From contig NZ_FNEG01000008.1 of assembly GCF_900100075.1 (NCBI RefSeq), forward strand, positions 145,875-209,874: a stretch of DNA of 64,000 nt. The letters run 5' to 3'. Both the position numbers and the translations under genes were made by a program. The stretch is from Chryseobacterium jejuense. GTDB taxonomy: Bacteria > Bacteroidota > Bacteroidia > Flavobacteriales > Weeksellaceae. Each line of letters opens with the position of its first letter. Positions within the stretch are counted from its first letter, which is position 1. This document shows positions 1-7,353 of this stretch, piece after piece. The notes below the pieces were generated by a model. That model was not told the origin of the DNA and made no database searches. It saw only the letters and a program-made list of their open reading frames with translations.

Positions 1-318
1 AAAGAAAATACTTTGAAACCTAAGAATTTAGATTTCTTAGCTTCCAATATCCAGACTTTAGTACACATGGTAGACAAAGTAGGGGGAATCAGTATTCTTC
101 CGGAATTGGCATTAAGTCAGCTTTCTGAAGAGCAGAAAAAGAATGTATTCAGATTCAAGAAGCCTTTCCCATACAGAGAGATCAGTATTATTTACTATAA
201 GCCAACCTTTAAGCAAAAGATTATTGATGAATTATCACATTCCATCAAAAATTCTTTGGAACTTAAGTTAAATTACCACTTAAATCCGAAAGAGTTTGTA
301 AGCATAAAGCCTCAGTAA
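1..318 (+). CDS. LysR-type transcriptional regulator (OxyR-like), C-terminal part only
   Basis: The reading frame is open from base 1 and ends at the TAA at 316-318, so the gene begins outside the window. What remains is about 105 residues of an effector-binding domain. The stretch around VGGISILPELAL has the hydrophobic-Gly-Gly-Ile-x-x-Leu-Pro pattern near the end of LysR substrate-binding domains, in the OxyR/CysB style. The N-terminal helix-turn-helix is not visible, so the family call rests on this tail alone. It is followed by an intergenic region carrying the metK promoter, so it is not obviously co-transcribed with metK. Confidence 0.7.
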   Translation, partial: KENTLKPKNLDFLASNIQTLVHMVDKVGGISILPELALSQLSEEQKKNVFRFKKPFPYREISIIYYKPTFKQKIIDELSHSIKNSLELKLNYHLNPKEFVSIKPQ

Positions 319-383
319 TTAAGAAGCTTTACAGTGATATAAATCATTAATTTAAAGAAAATTATAATTAGTAAACAAAAATT

Positions 384-414
384 TTGAGTATTACAAAAAT
401 AGTGCTTAAATTTG
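384..414 (+). promoter_or_regulatory. Promoter of metK (Bacteroidota type)
   Basis: A TTG at 384-386 is followed after 20 bases by TAAATTTG at 407-414, an exact match to the Bacteroidota -7 consensus TAnnTTTG. The expected start of transcription is near 421, which puts the riboswitch-like element at the very 5' end of the mRNA. No experimental start site is known to me for this gene. Confidence 0.65.
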
Positions 415-426
415 CTGACGTTTACG

Positions 427-481
427 AACGAGGAAAAATTTGACCTGATTGCAACCTCTATAAAAAAATGCTAAAACAGTA
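427..481 (+). promoter_or_regulatory. SAM-II-like riboswitch upstream of metK
   Basis: A GAGG/CCTC stem (430-433 with 455-458) encloses a loop containing TTTGACCTGATTGCAA. The 3' side continues with a TAAA run and GCTAAAACAG. This follows the SAM-II layout: short P1, a loop with ATTGCAA, then a 3' A-rich strand with GCTAAA that forms a pseudoknot. CTG at 445-447 can pair with CAG at 477-479. The element begins just after the predicted transcription start and precedes the S-adenosylmethionine synthase gene by about 70 nt, which is the logical target for SAM feedback. The match was made by eye; a covariance-model search would settle it. Confidence 0.65.
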
Positions 482-551
482 TTCTTTTTGGGCAATTGTT
501 ATTCTTATTTTTCTTCATAGTTATTTTTTAATCTAAAAAACAAAGAATAAT

Positions 552-1832
552 ATGTCTTATTTATTTACATCTGAATCAGTTTCAGAAGGACATCCGGACA
601 AAATTGCCGACCAAATCTCCGATGCATTAATCGATCATTTCTTAGCATACGATAAAAGTTCAAAAGTAGCATGTGAAACTCTTGTAACTACCGGACAGGT
701 GGTATTGGCAGGAGAAGTAAAATCTGATGCTTACCTTGATGTTCAGACGATTGCCAGAGAAGTAATCAACGGAATTGGGTATACAAAAGGTGAATATATG
801 TTCAATGGAGACTCTTGTGGAGTAATTTCTGCAATCCATGAACAGTCTCCTGATATTAACCAAGGTGTTGACAGAGCAGTAAATGATGAGTCATTTGAAG
901 CTAAAGCAAACGCACAGGGAGCTGGTGACCAGGGAATGATGTTTGGATATGCTACGAACGAGACGGCTAACTATATGCCTCTTGCTTTAGACTTAGCGCA
1001 CACTATCCTTAAAGAACTTTCTGCAATCAGAAGAGAAAATAAAGAGATTACTTACTTACGTCCTGATGCAAAAAGCCAGGTAACGATTGAGTATTCTGAC
1101 GATCATAAGCCCATCAGAATTGATTCTATCGTAGTTTCTACTCAGCACGATGACTTCGGAGCAGAAGAAGAGATGTTGAACAAGATCCGTGAAGATATCA
1201 AGAACATCCTTGTTCCTAGAGTGGTTGCTCAGCAGACTGAGGAGATCAAAGCTTTATTCAACGATCAAATCAAATATCACATCAACCCTACAGGTAAATT
1301 CGTAATCGGTGGTCCTCACGGAGATACGGGTCTTACAGGTAGAAAAATCATCGTTGATACTTACGGTGGTAAAGGAGCTCACGGTGGTGGTGCTTTCTCT
1401 GGAAAAGATCCATCAAAAGTAGACAGAAGTGCTGCATATGCAACAAGGCACATTGCTAAAAACCTTGTAGCTGCTGGTGTTGCTGATGAAGTTTTAGTAC
1501 AAGTTTCTTACGCAATTGGAGTAGCGGAGCCTTGTGGTTTATACATCAATACTTACGGAACGGCTAAAGTTGATCTTCACGATGGAGAAATCGCTAAAAA
1601 AGTGTCTACTATCTTTGATTTAAGACCTTATGCTATTGAGCAGAACTTAAAATTAAGAAACCCTATCTATCAGGAAACGGCTTCTTACGGACACATGGGT
1701 AAAGAGCACTATGTAGCTGATAAAACATTCAACAAAGGTCATAAAAATGAGCTTACGTTGGAAGGCCTTGAGTTTTTTACTTGGGAAAAACTAGACAAAG
1801 TAGACGAAATTAAAGCCGCTTTTGGTATTTAA
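552..1832 (+). CDS. metK: S-adenosylmethionine synthase (MetK)
   Basis: MetK makes S-adenosylmethionine from ATP and methionine in the cytoplasm, the cell's main methyl donor. The 426-residue protein has the usual family length. It starts with the N-terminal signature SESVSEGHPDK (ATP/methionine site, residues 7-17) and carries the glycine-rich GGGAFSGKDPSKVDRS segment near residue 280, which holds the catalytic Asp and Lys and the phosphate-binding loop. The ATG at 552 gives exactly the expected N-terminus. The gene has its own promoter, a SAM-II-like leader and a strong terminator downstream, so it is probably monocistronic and repressed by its product. Confidence 0.97.
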   Translation: MSYLFTSESVSEGHPDKIADQISDALIDHFLAYDKSSKVACETLVTTGQVVLAGEVKSDAYLDVQTIAREVINGIGYTKGEYMFNGDSCGVISAIHEQSPDINQGVDRAVNDESFEAKANAQGAGDQGMMFGYATNETANYMPLALDLAHTILKELSAIRRENKEITYLRPDAKSQVTIEYSDDHKPIRIDSIVVSTQHDDFGAEEEMLNKIREDIKNILVPRVVAQQTEEIKALFNDQIKYHINPTGKFVIGGPHGDTGLTGRKIIVDTYGGKGAHGGGAFSGKDPSKVDRSAAYATRHIAKNLVAAGVADEVLVQVSYAIGVAEPCGLYINTYGTAKVDLHDGEIAKKVSTIFDLRPYAIEQNLKLRNPIYQETASYGHMGKEHYVADKTFNKGHKNELTLEGLEFFTWEKLDKVDEIKAAFGI

Positions 1833-1856
1833 TTTTTTCTTAGACTAAATATTATG

Positions 1857-1890
1857 AACTGCTTTGCCTTCCGGTAAGGCAGTTTTTTTT
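1857..1890 (+). terminator. Rho-independent terminator of metK
   Basis: A 12-bp stem (1857-1868 with 1873-1884, including two G-T wobbles) has a TTCC loop and is followed by a run of eight T. It lies 25 bases after the metK stop codon. Confidence 0.85.
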
Positions 1891-1916
1891 AATTTTACAC
1901 CTTAATAAATTGAGAG

Positions 1917-2408
1917 ATGATGAATTTTCGGACTGCAGTTGCCATTCTATCCCTGTTTTTGCTGAGTACATTGGTGAAAGCCCAGTATACCATGCATAAA
2001 ATGATCAGTGTAGGATATACCTACCAGAATCAAAGCTTTGGAGAAGTGGGAGGAAAGCTGCTTTTTCTTAAAAATGATGATGTAATTTACAGATTGGGTG
2101 GTTCTGCCTTAATGGGTGTAGCAGACTCGAAATTTGCCATCATGCCGAAGTTGCAGGCGGATGTTTTACTTAATTTTGAAAAGAATGTGGATTTCTACCA
2201 CTCTTATTACTTTTTAATAGGAGCGGAAGGAACCAACAAATATATTGCTCCGAAGATAGGTGTTACCTTATTTGGGATGCTTGATCTTACCGGAGGTTAT
2301 GCTTTTCCTATTGGAGACACCCGATTAAACGGAAAAGAAATGAAAGGGCTAAATATTAATTTTACATTAAATATCCCTACTGTATTCATTCATGACATGT
2401 TTAAATGA
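1917..2408 (+). CDS. Secreted or outer-membrane protein of unknown function
   Basis: I do not recognise a named family. The 163-residue protein begins with a hydrophobic segment ending at LVKAQ, a typical Bacteroidota signal peptide with Gln at +1. The rest is rich in short alternating segments with aromatic and glycine residues (SVGYTYQNQSFGEVGGKLLF, LTGGYAF) and ends in a beta-type stretch, suggesting a small periplasmic or outer-membrane beta-structured protein. ATG at 1920 is an equally possible start. No functional partner is evident: metK upstream is terminated and the sigma factor downstream has its own promoter. Confidence 0.75.
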   Translation: MMNFRTAVAILSLFLLSTLVKAQYTMHKMISVGYTYQNQSFGEVGGKLLFLKNDDVIYRLGGSALMGVADSKFAIMPKLQADVLLNFEKNVDFYHSYYFLIGAEGTNKYIAPKIGVTLFGMLDLTGGYAFPIGDTRLNGKEMKGLNINFTLNIPTVFIHDMFK

Positions 2409-2442
2409 TTTTTTTTAAATTTTTATAGCGAAAATTTAATAA

Positions 2443-2476
2443 TTGCTTAACAGTTATTAAAAAATTATTATATTTA
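2443..2476 (+). promoter_or_regulatory. Putative promoter of the sigma factor gene
   Basis: TTG at 2443-2445 and TATATTTA at 2469-2476, separated by 23 bases, fit the Bacteroidota TTG / TAnnTTT(G/A) pattern. The sigma-factor start codon follows about 130 bases later, leaving a long untranslated leader. Confidence 0.4.
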
Positions 2477-2603
2477 CGTCATAATATAATTGTACCACCT
2501 ATCGAAGAGACTCTACTCTGAAGAACTGTTTTGTATATACAGCAAAAACTAGATAATGTATCTGGAGGATAGCTGGGCTGCAAATATTATATTGAGAAGA
2601 GTT

Positions 2604-3194
2604 ATGAAATCAAAATCGGATAGTTTACTAATTTCGCTTTACCAGAAAGGTGACGAGGGCGCATTATCAACCCTTATTCATCGCCATCAGAGAGAACTGT
2701 TTACATTCATTTTTTACAAAATTAATGATGAAGATTTAGCCAACGATATTTTTCAGGATACATTCATGAAAATTATTGTAATGCTAAAAGAAGGACGTTA
2801 CAACGAAGAGGGTAAATTTATCCTTTGGGCTAAAAGAATCTCCCACAACCTTATCATCGATCATTTCAGATCAAAATCCAAAAATATCAAAGTTTCAGAA
2901 ACTACTTTTGAAACGGATGAATATTCTATTTTTGATTTGATCAGAGAACCGTCTGAGAATATTGAAGATCAGCTGGTGACGAATCAGATTCAGGAAGACC
3001 TGTTGAGAATGCTGCAATTTCTTCCATTGAACCAGCAGGAAGTAATCAAATTAAGATTTTTTGACGGATTAAGTTTTAAAGAAATTGCCGATCATACTGA
3101 TATGAGCATTAACACCACATTAGGGAGAGTACGATATGCGCTTATTAACCTGAGAAAAATCATGGAAGAAAATAACATAATATTAACCAGATAG
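2604..3194 (+). CDS. RNA polymerase sigma-70 family (ECF) sigma factor
   Basis: A short sigma factor of about 196 residues. Region 2 is visible at roughly residues 20-90 (RHQRELFTFIFYKI, DIFQDTFMKII, FILWAKRISHNLIIDHFRS), with the region 2.2-2.4 helices that bind core polymerase and the -10 element. Region 4 follows at about residues 130-185 (LPLNQQEVIKLRFFDGLSF, then a helix-turn-helix), which would read the -35 element. I use ATG 2604 because the family N-terminus matches there; an in-frame ATG at 2556 would add 16 unrelated residues. No anti-sigma membrane protein is adjacent. A 44-residue basic protein follows 48 bases later and may be co-transcribed. Confidence 0.88.
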   Translation: MKSKSDSLLISLYQKGDEGALSTLIHRHQRELFTFIFYKINDEDLANDIFQDTFMKIIVMLKEGRYNEEGKFILWAKRISHNLIIDHFRSKSKNIKVSETTFETDEYSIFDLIREPSENIEDQLVTNQIQEDLLRMLQFLPLNQQEVIKLRFFDGLSFKEIADHTDMSINTTLGRVRYALINLRKIMEENNIILTR

Positions 3195-3242
3195 ATAATA
3201 TTTTGTAAAATTTCACGTTTTTAAGGAAAACATATTACGCTT

Positions 3243-3377
3243 ATGAAAAAAAATGACTCCTTAAAAGTGAAAACTTTGAAACCTAAAAAAGAAACCATCG
3301 ATTTTCTGCTCAATTTTTCTAAAAGCCTTGAAATTGTGAAAAGCAAGAGCAAGAATTATCCTATTACAAAAAATTAA
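3243..3377 (+). CDS. Small basic protein downstream of the sigma factor
   Basis: A 44-residue frame begins MKKNDSLKVKTLKPKKET and ends at the TAA at 3375-3377. It is preceded by AAGGAAAAC-like purine-rich sequence a few bases before the ATG and has codon use like its neighbours. It is very lysine-rich, with one amphipathic helix (TIDFLLNFSKSLEIV). The family is not recognised. Its place directly after an ECF sigma gene suggests co-transcription, but a role in sigma control is only a guess. Confidence 0.55.
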   Translation: MKKNDSLKVKTLKPKKETIDFLLNFSKSLEIVKSKSKNYPITKN

Positions 3378-3397
3378 AATTATTAACTTTGTGCTGT

Positions 3398-4093
3398 ATG
3401 AAAATGCAGCACGTTTTTTTTGACCTGGACAATACGCTCTGGGATCATCGTAGAAATGCCTATTTAACGATCAAAGAACTTTTCGAAAAGCAGGAAATCA
3501 ATTCGAAGTATAACATAGACTTTGAAGAGTTTCATGCGGTTTACCATGATATTAATGAAGAATTATGGGAAAAAATCAGAGATGGAATTATAGGCAAAGA
3601 GTATTTGAGAGAACACCGTTTTTATGACTCCTTCATGCATTTTGGAGTAGACAATAAAGAACTTTCCCTTTATTTTGAAGAGAATTTTCTGGATAATATT
3701 GTAAGTCATAATGAATTGGTGGAAGGGGCTGAAGATGTCCTTGAATATCTGAAGTCGAAGAATTATACACTTCATATTATTTCCAACGGCTTTCAGGAAG
3801 TAACAGAAAGAAAATGTACTCTTTCTGGAATTGCACCTTATTTTAAAACCATTACCAGTGCGGATGCAGTAGGGGTAAGGAAGCCAAATCCTAAAATTTT
3901 TGAATATTCCCTTGGACTTTCTGAAGCAAAGAAAGAAGAAAGCATCATGATTGGCGATGACTGGATTGCTGATGCTATAGGAGGAAGAGATTTCGGAATG
4001 GATACCATCTTCTTTGATGTATACAAAGAAGATAAACAAGAAACCGGATTAAAGTCTATTACCCATCTTCAACAGATTAAAGAATACTTATAA
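3398..4093 (+). CDS. HAD-superfamily pyrimidine 5'-nucleotidase (YjjG-like)
   Basis: The protein starts MKMQHVFFDLDNTLWDH. The FDLDNT motif I holds the nucleophile Asp and the acid/base Asp of haloacid-dehalogenase hydrolases. Motif II is the Ser in HIISNG, motif III a Lys in VRKPNPKIF, and motif IV the acidic pair in MIGDDWIADAIGG. Spacing and length (about 231 residues) match the YjjG noncanonical pyrimidine nucleotidase group, which dephosphorylates damaged or unusual pyrimidine nucleoside monophosphates. ATG 3398 is preferred over the TTG at 3389, which would only add three residues. It may be the last gene of the sigma-factor transcript. Confidence 0.88.
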   Translation: MKMQHVFFDLDNTLWDHRRNAYLTIKELFEKQEINSKYNIDFEEFHAVYHDINEELWEKIRDGIIGKEYLREHRFYDSFMHFGVDNKELSLYFEENFLDNIVSHNELVEGAEDVLEYLKSKNYTLHIISNGFQEVTERKCTLSGIAPYFKTITSADAVGVRKPNPKIFEYSLGLSEAKKEESIMIGDDWIADAIGGRDFGMDTIFFDVYKEDKQETGLKSITHLQQIKEYL

Positions 4094-4467
4094 TCTTTTA
4101 TATTTCTAAAGTTGAAATAAGGCTTTGAAATTTTTTTATTGAACCATTAAGGCTATTGAAGCTATTAAGACGATTAAGACAACTATCATTGCGAGCCAAA
4201 GGTGAAGCAACCTCAACAGAACCACACTTAATTCTCTTACTATCTTATCTCTACCTTAATGGTTTGTTTTTTTATGACTGATAAATGATCTTCTTTGTTT
4301 TCAAGCATCTGTGCTATTCTGTAAAATCTTTGGTTAATTATAAAATACCACAAGACTATCAACACTCTGTATTTACATTTTAATTTTTACAAATTAAGCT
4401 GTTCCCAATTCTTTCCTAAATTGATTTGGAACTTTGCTTCATAATAATAACAGAAAAATTTAATATT
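4094..4467 (+). other. Intergenic region with a dispersed-repeat remnant
   Basis: No coding frame is supported here. It holds ATTAAG-rich sequence (4147-4180) and then CATTGCGAGCCAAAGGTGAA at about 4187, which resembles the CATTGCGAGcgnagcgAAGCAA repeat scattered in many bacterial genomes. The last 80 bases are A/T-rich leader of the next gene. Confidence 0.4.
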
Positions 4468-4917
4468 ATGAAAAATGTAAAGAAAATCACCAGCGTATTT
4501 ATTTTAATTTTCTTATTGATCGGTGGCTTGATTTCAGCTCAGGACAGAGCGATCAATCCTAATCATTTACCTAAGACTACTAAAACATTTCTTGCAGGTC
4601 ATTTTAAAGGCATTCCAGTATCATCTGCTATTGAAGACAGAGAAATCTACGGTGTGGATGAATATAAAGTCTATCTGAACAATGGGATGAAAATGGAATT
4701 TGACAGTAATGGAAACTGGAAAGAAGTAGATGGTAACCATCAGAAAATCCCTTATGGTTTTATTCCTGCTTCAATTAAAAATTATAGCAGCAGAAACTTC
4801 CCGAATACGCATATCGTTAAGATCGAAAAGAAGAGATGGTCTTATAAAACAGAGCTTTCCAACGGATTGGAACTGGAGTTCGACCGAAACGGCAATTTTA
4901 AAAAAATTGATGATTAG
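4468..4917 (+). CDS. Secreted PepSY-like (BLIP-II-fold type) protein, two tandem domains
   Basis: Starts at ATG 4468 with a clear signal peptide (MKNVKKITSVFILIFLL, cleavage near ISAQ). The mature part has two similar segments, each ending in a strand pair. The first is YKVYLNNGMKMEFDSNGNWK, the second YKTELSNGLELEFDRNGNFK. The pattern x-LxNGxxxEFDxNGNxK is that of PepSY-like (DUF2874) periplasmic proteins common in Bacteroidota. Their function is unknown; they are often found beside two-component systems, and one lies 400 bases downstream here. An ATG at 4426 would hide the signal peptide and is unlikely. Confidence 0.8.
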   Translation: MKNVKKITSVFILIFLLIGGLISAQDRAINPNHLPKTTKTFLAGHFKGIPVSSAIEDREIYGVDEYKVYLNNGMKMEFDSNGNWKEVDGNHQKIPYGFIPASIKNYSSRNFPNTHIVKIEKKRWSYKTELSNGLELEFDRNGNFKKIDD

Positions 4918-4945
4918 ATCAAATAAAGAGTAACAATAAAATTTT

Positions 4946-5158
4946 ATGATTATGGTAAACTGGTGTTTAATTAACAGTGATGGAAGAAAAGCTTCTTCCG
5001 CTAAGATTAGAAAGAGTATTGTGTCTTTTCTGACAAGGAACCATCCATGCAGCGTGATTGATTCTATTGAGAAAAAATATAATGCTTATAAAATTCATCT
5101 GATAAATGGTCTCTGTCTGATTTTTGATGAGAATGGACATCATGTAAAAACGAATTAA
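4946..5158 (+). CDS. Small PepSY-like protein, single domain without signal peptide
   Basis: A 70-residue frame whose second half, YKIHLINGLCLIFDENGHHV, repeats the pattern at the end of each domain in the preceding gene (LxNGxxxEFDxNG). It has no hydrophobic N-terminal segment, and the first residues (MIMVNWCLINSDGRK) do not look like a signal peptide. It could be a cytoplasmic relative or a fragment of a once longer secreted paralogue. Start choice is uncertain; ATG 4952 is also possible. It lies 28 bases after the upstream gene, so co-transcription is likely. Confidence 0.55.
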   Translation: MIMVNWCLINSDGRKASSAKIRKSIVSFLTRNHPCSVIDSIEKKYNAYKIHLINGLCLIFDENGHHVKTN

Positions 5159-5172
5159 TTTTTAAAGTAAGA

Positions 5173-5296
5173 AAGTTGGGAGTGGGAAGAGGGAAGTTGG
5201 ATAGAACGATTTTGAAATTGTTTGCCACTTAGAGACGGATCGTTGCAGGTGGTATAAAAGTAACTTCCAGCCTCCTTCTTCCAGCTTCCAACCTGA
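5173..5296. repeat. Imperfect inverted repeat of GGAAGTTGGAAG type
   Basis: The left arm, near 5173-5204 (AAGTTGGGAGTGGGAAGAGG), is roughly complementary to the right arm near 5264-5296 (AACTTCCAGCCTCCTTCTTC). Such purine/pyrimidine arms resemble short non-coding palindromic elements. It fills the gap between the small PepSY-like gene and the response regulator. Function unknown. Confidence 0.45.
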
Positions 5297-5339
5297 TAAT
5301 TTCATATATTTGATATACGTTATCCAAGCAGCAGAGCCT

Positions 5340-6011
5340 ATGAAGATTTTAATAGTAGAAGATGAACCGGACCTAAGGGATACTGTACAGAAGTTTCTGG
5401 AAGCAGAACATTTCATTGTAGAATATGCAGAAAACTATAGTACCGGACTGGAAAAGATTATTTCCTATGAATATGACTGTATTCTGTTGGATATTATGCT
5501 ACCGGATGGAAATGGGATAGATCTCCTGCGGGAAATCAAGAAAATGCATAAAAAAGACCCTGTAATTATCCTTTCTGCTAAAGATTCTGTAGATGATAAA
5601 GTGACAGGGCTAGAAATAGGAGCCGATGATTATCTGGCCAAACCATTTCACCTTGCAGAACTGATGGCAAGAATCAGATCTGTCATAAGAAGAAAAAATC
5701 AGGATGGTGAGAATATCATCAGGTATAAAAATATCAGCATTGATCCGGAAAACAGAAATGTTAAGGTAGGAAACGAAGACCTTGTGCTCAACCGAAAAGA
5801 ATATGATCTTCTCTACTATTTCGTTATACATCCGGAAAAAACATTGCAGAAAACAACTCTTGCAGAAGCTATCTGGGGAGATTATATCGATCAGGCAGAC
5901 AGTCTTGATTTTATTTATTCACAAATTAAAAACCTCCGTAAAAAACTGAAAGCCCTTGATGCCGAAGCAGATTTTCAGGCTGTTTACGGAATAGGATATA
6001 AATTCGTCTGA
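5340..6011 (+). CDS. OmpR/PhoB-family response regulator
   Basis: The 223-residue cytoplasmic protein has a receiver domain (residues 1-115) and a C-terminal winged helix (about 130-223). The N-terminal acidic pocket is KILIVEDEPDL, the phosphoacceptor is Asp51 in ILLDIMLPDGNG, and the conserved Lys lies in DDYLAKPFHLAEL. The DNA-binding part shows LTRKEYDLL-type sequence (LNRKEYDLLYYF) and the terminal GIGYKFV. ATG 5340 is chosen because KILIVEDE follows directly. The stop overlaps the kinase start by one base (TGATG), so the pair is translationally coupled. Its target genes cannot be read from the sequence; the PepSY-like genes just upstream are candidates. Confidence 0.93.
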   Translation: MKILIVEDEPDLRDTVQKFLEAEHFIVEYAENYSTGLEKIISYEYDCILLDIMLPDGNGIDLLREIKKMHKKDPVIILSAKDSVDDKVTGLEIGADDYLAKPFHLAELMARIRSVIRRKNQDGENIIRYKNISIDPENRNVKVGNEDLVLNRKEYDLLYYFVIHPEKTLQKTTLAEAIWGDYIDQADSLDFIYSQIKNLRKKLKALDAEADFQAVYGIGYKFV

Positions 6012-7297
6012 TGAAGGTTTCATTAAAATATTATACGATAAAATACCTTATCATGATCCTGCTGCTGATTATTGCAGTATGGGCAGGGCTGTTTTATGCC
6101 TATATTCTGGATGAGGTACATGATAATGTAGATGATGGATTAAAGGATAGAAAGATACAGATTATCAAAGCGGTATATCTAAATCCGCAGTTGCTAAAGA
6201 ATAATGATTTTGGATTCAATGAATTTAAGATTATGCCGATCACTGCTGCAGAATACCAAAACAAAAGCAGACTCTATAATAAGATGTATTATATGGAGTA
6301 TGATGATAAAGACCAGCCTTATCGTGTATTGGAAGCAGATTTTATAGATCAGTATAAAAATCATCAGAGGCTTGTCATCAGAACATCCACGGTAGAAGAA
6401 GATGAGCTGATTTATGACCTTACAACGGCTTTAATTGTTCTTTATATTCTTTTGGTGGTGAGTATTGTTGCTGTTAACAGTTATCTGCTGAATAAGGCAA
6501 TGCGGCCATTCTATTTAATTTTGGATAAATTGAAGAAATACCAGTTTGGAATTCCCTTTTCTCAGGCCGAGCAGAATTATTCCATCAAAGAATTTGAGGA
6601 GCTGAATGTGGAAATCAACGAGATGATTGACCGTAATGAACTTGTTTTCTACCAGCAGAAACAGTTTATTGAAAATGCTTCTCACGAACTTCAGACACCA
6701 TTGGCAATCGTTATTAATAAAATAGATCTTCTGATTCAGAATGATAATCTTGATAAAAAGAACCTGACCTTTCTCACGGAAGTTAAAAATGATCTGAGAA
6801 GAATGGTAGGATTGAATAAATCTCTGCTAATGCTCTCCAAGATTGAGAACAGTCAGTTTAATACAATATCAGAGGTTGATTTTAATGTGATGGTGAATAA
6901 ACTTGTAGAGAATTATGAAGACTTTATTGCCTTTAAAAATGTAGAAGTTAATATTATTGAAAAAGGAGTTTTTAAAGCTAGTTTTAATCAAGACCTTGCA
7001 GATATCCTTCTTTCTAATTTGCTTAAAAATGCCGTTAAATACAATAACGAGGAAGGAACTTTAAATATTTTTATGGAGAACAACAGGATTATCTTTCAAA
7101 ATAGTGGAACGCAGGCTTCGTTGGATAAATCCAGGATTTTTAACCGTTTTTATAAACAGAGCTCCGACCATACCTCTACGGGCTTAGGATTATCCATTAT
7201 TAAAACAATCATCAAACAATATCCGGGTTGGGATATTACCTATGAGTTTGAAGATCAAATGCACTATTTCATTCTTACAAAAAATAAGATATCATAA
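6011..7297 (+). CDS. Sensor histidine kinase
   Basis: A 428-residue inner-membrane kinase. One transmembrane helix spans about residues 12-32 and a second about 138-158, enclosing a roughly 110-residue periplasmic sensor domain with no recognisable fold. Then come a linker and the dimerisation domain with the phosphoacceptor His near residue 225 in ENASHELQTPLAI. The ATPase domain has an N box (LLKNAVKYN, about 337) and a G box (TGLGLSII, about 391). It is the cognate partner of the response regulator it overlaps by one base. The signal sensed is unknown. Confidence 0.92.
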   Translation: MKVSLKYYTIKYLIMILLLIIAVWAGLFYAYILDEVHDNVDDGLKDRKIQIIKAVYLNPQLLKNNDFGFNEFKIMPITAAEYQNKSRLYNKMYYMEYDDKDQPYRVLEADFIDQYKNHQRLVIRTSTVEEDELIYDLTTALIVLYILLVVSIVAVNSYLLNKAMRPFYLILDKLKKYQFGIPFSQAEQNYSIKEFEELNVEINEMIDRNELVFYQQKQFIENASHELQTPLAIVINKIDLLIQNDNLDKKNLTFLTEVKNDLRRMVGLNKSLLMLSKIENSQFNTISEVDFNVMVNKLVENYEDFIAFKNVEVNIIEKGVFKASFNQDLADILLSNLLKNAVKYNNEEGTLNIFMENNRIIFQNSGTQASLDKSRIFNRFYKQSSDHTSTGLGLSIIKTIIKQYPGWDITYEFEDQMHYFILTKNKIS

Positions 7298-7298
7298 A

Positions 7299-7334
7299 AA
7301 AATCGGCTGCCTCAGAATTGAGACAGCCGATTTC
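7299..7334. terminator. Bidirectional terminator between the histidine kinase and trpS
   Basis: A long stem (AAATCGGCTG..CTCA with TGAG..CAGCCGATTT) with GAAT loop, an A run on the left and a T run on the right. It can terminate both the plus-strand kinase transcript and the minus-strand trpS transcript, whose stop codons lie 2 and 20 bases away. Confidence 0.85.
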
Positions 7335-7353
7335 TTATATCTAAAGTTTAGAA

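Noticed and set aside
3563..4039. Long open frames on the minus strand within the HAD nucleotidase gene
   Set aside because: The plus-strand frame has complete HAD motifs; the antisense frames are rich in Phe, Ile and Ser with no domain and are shadows.
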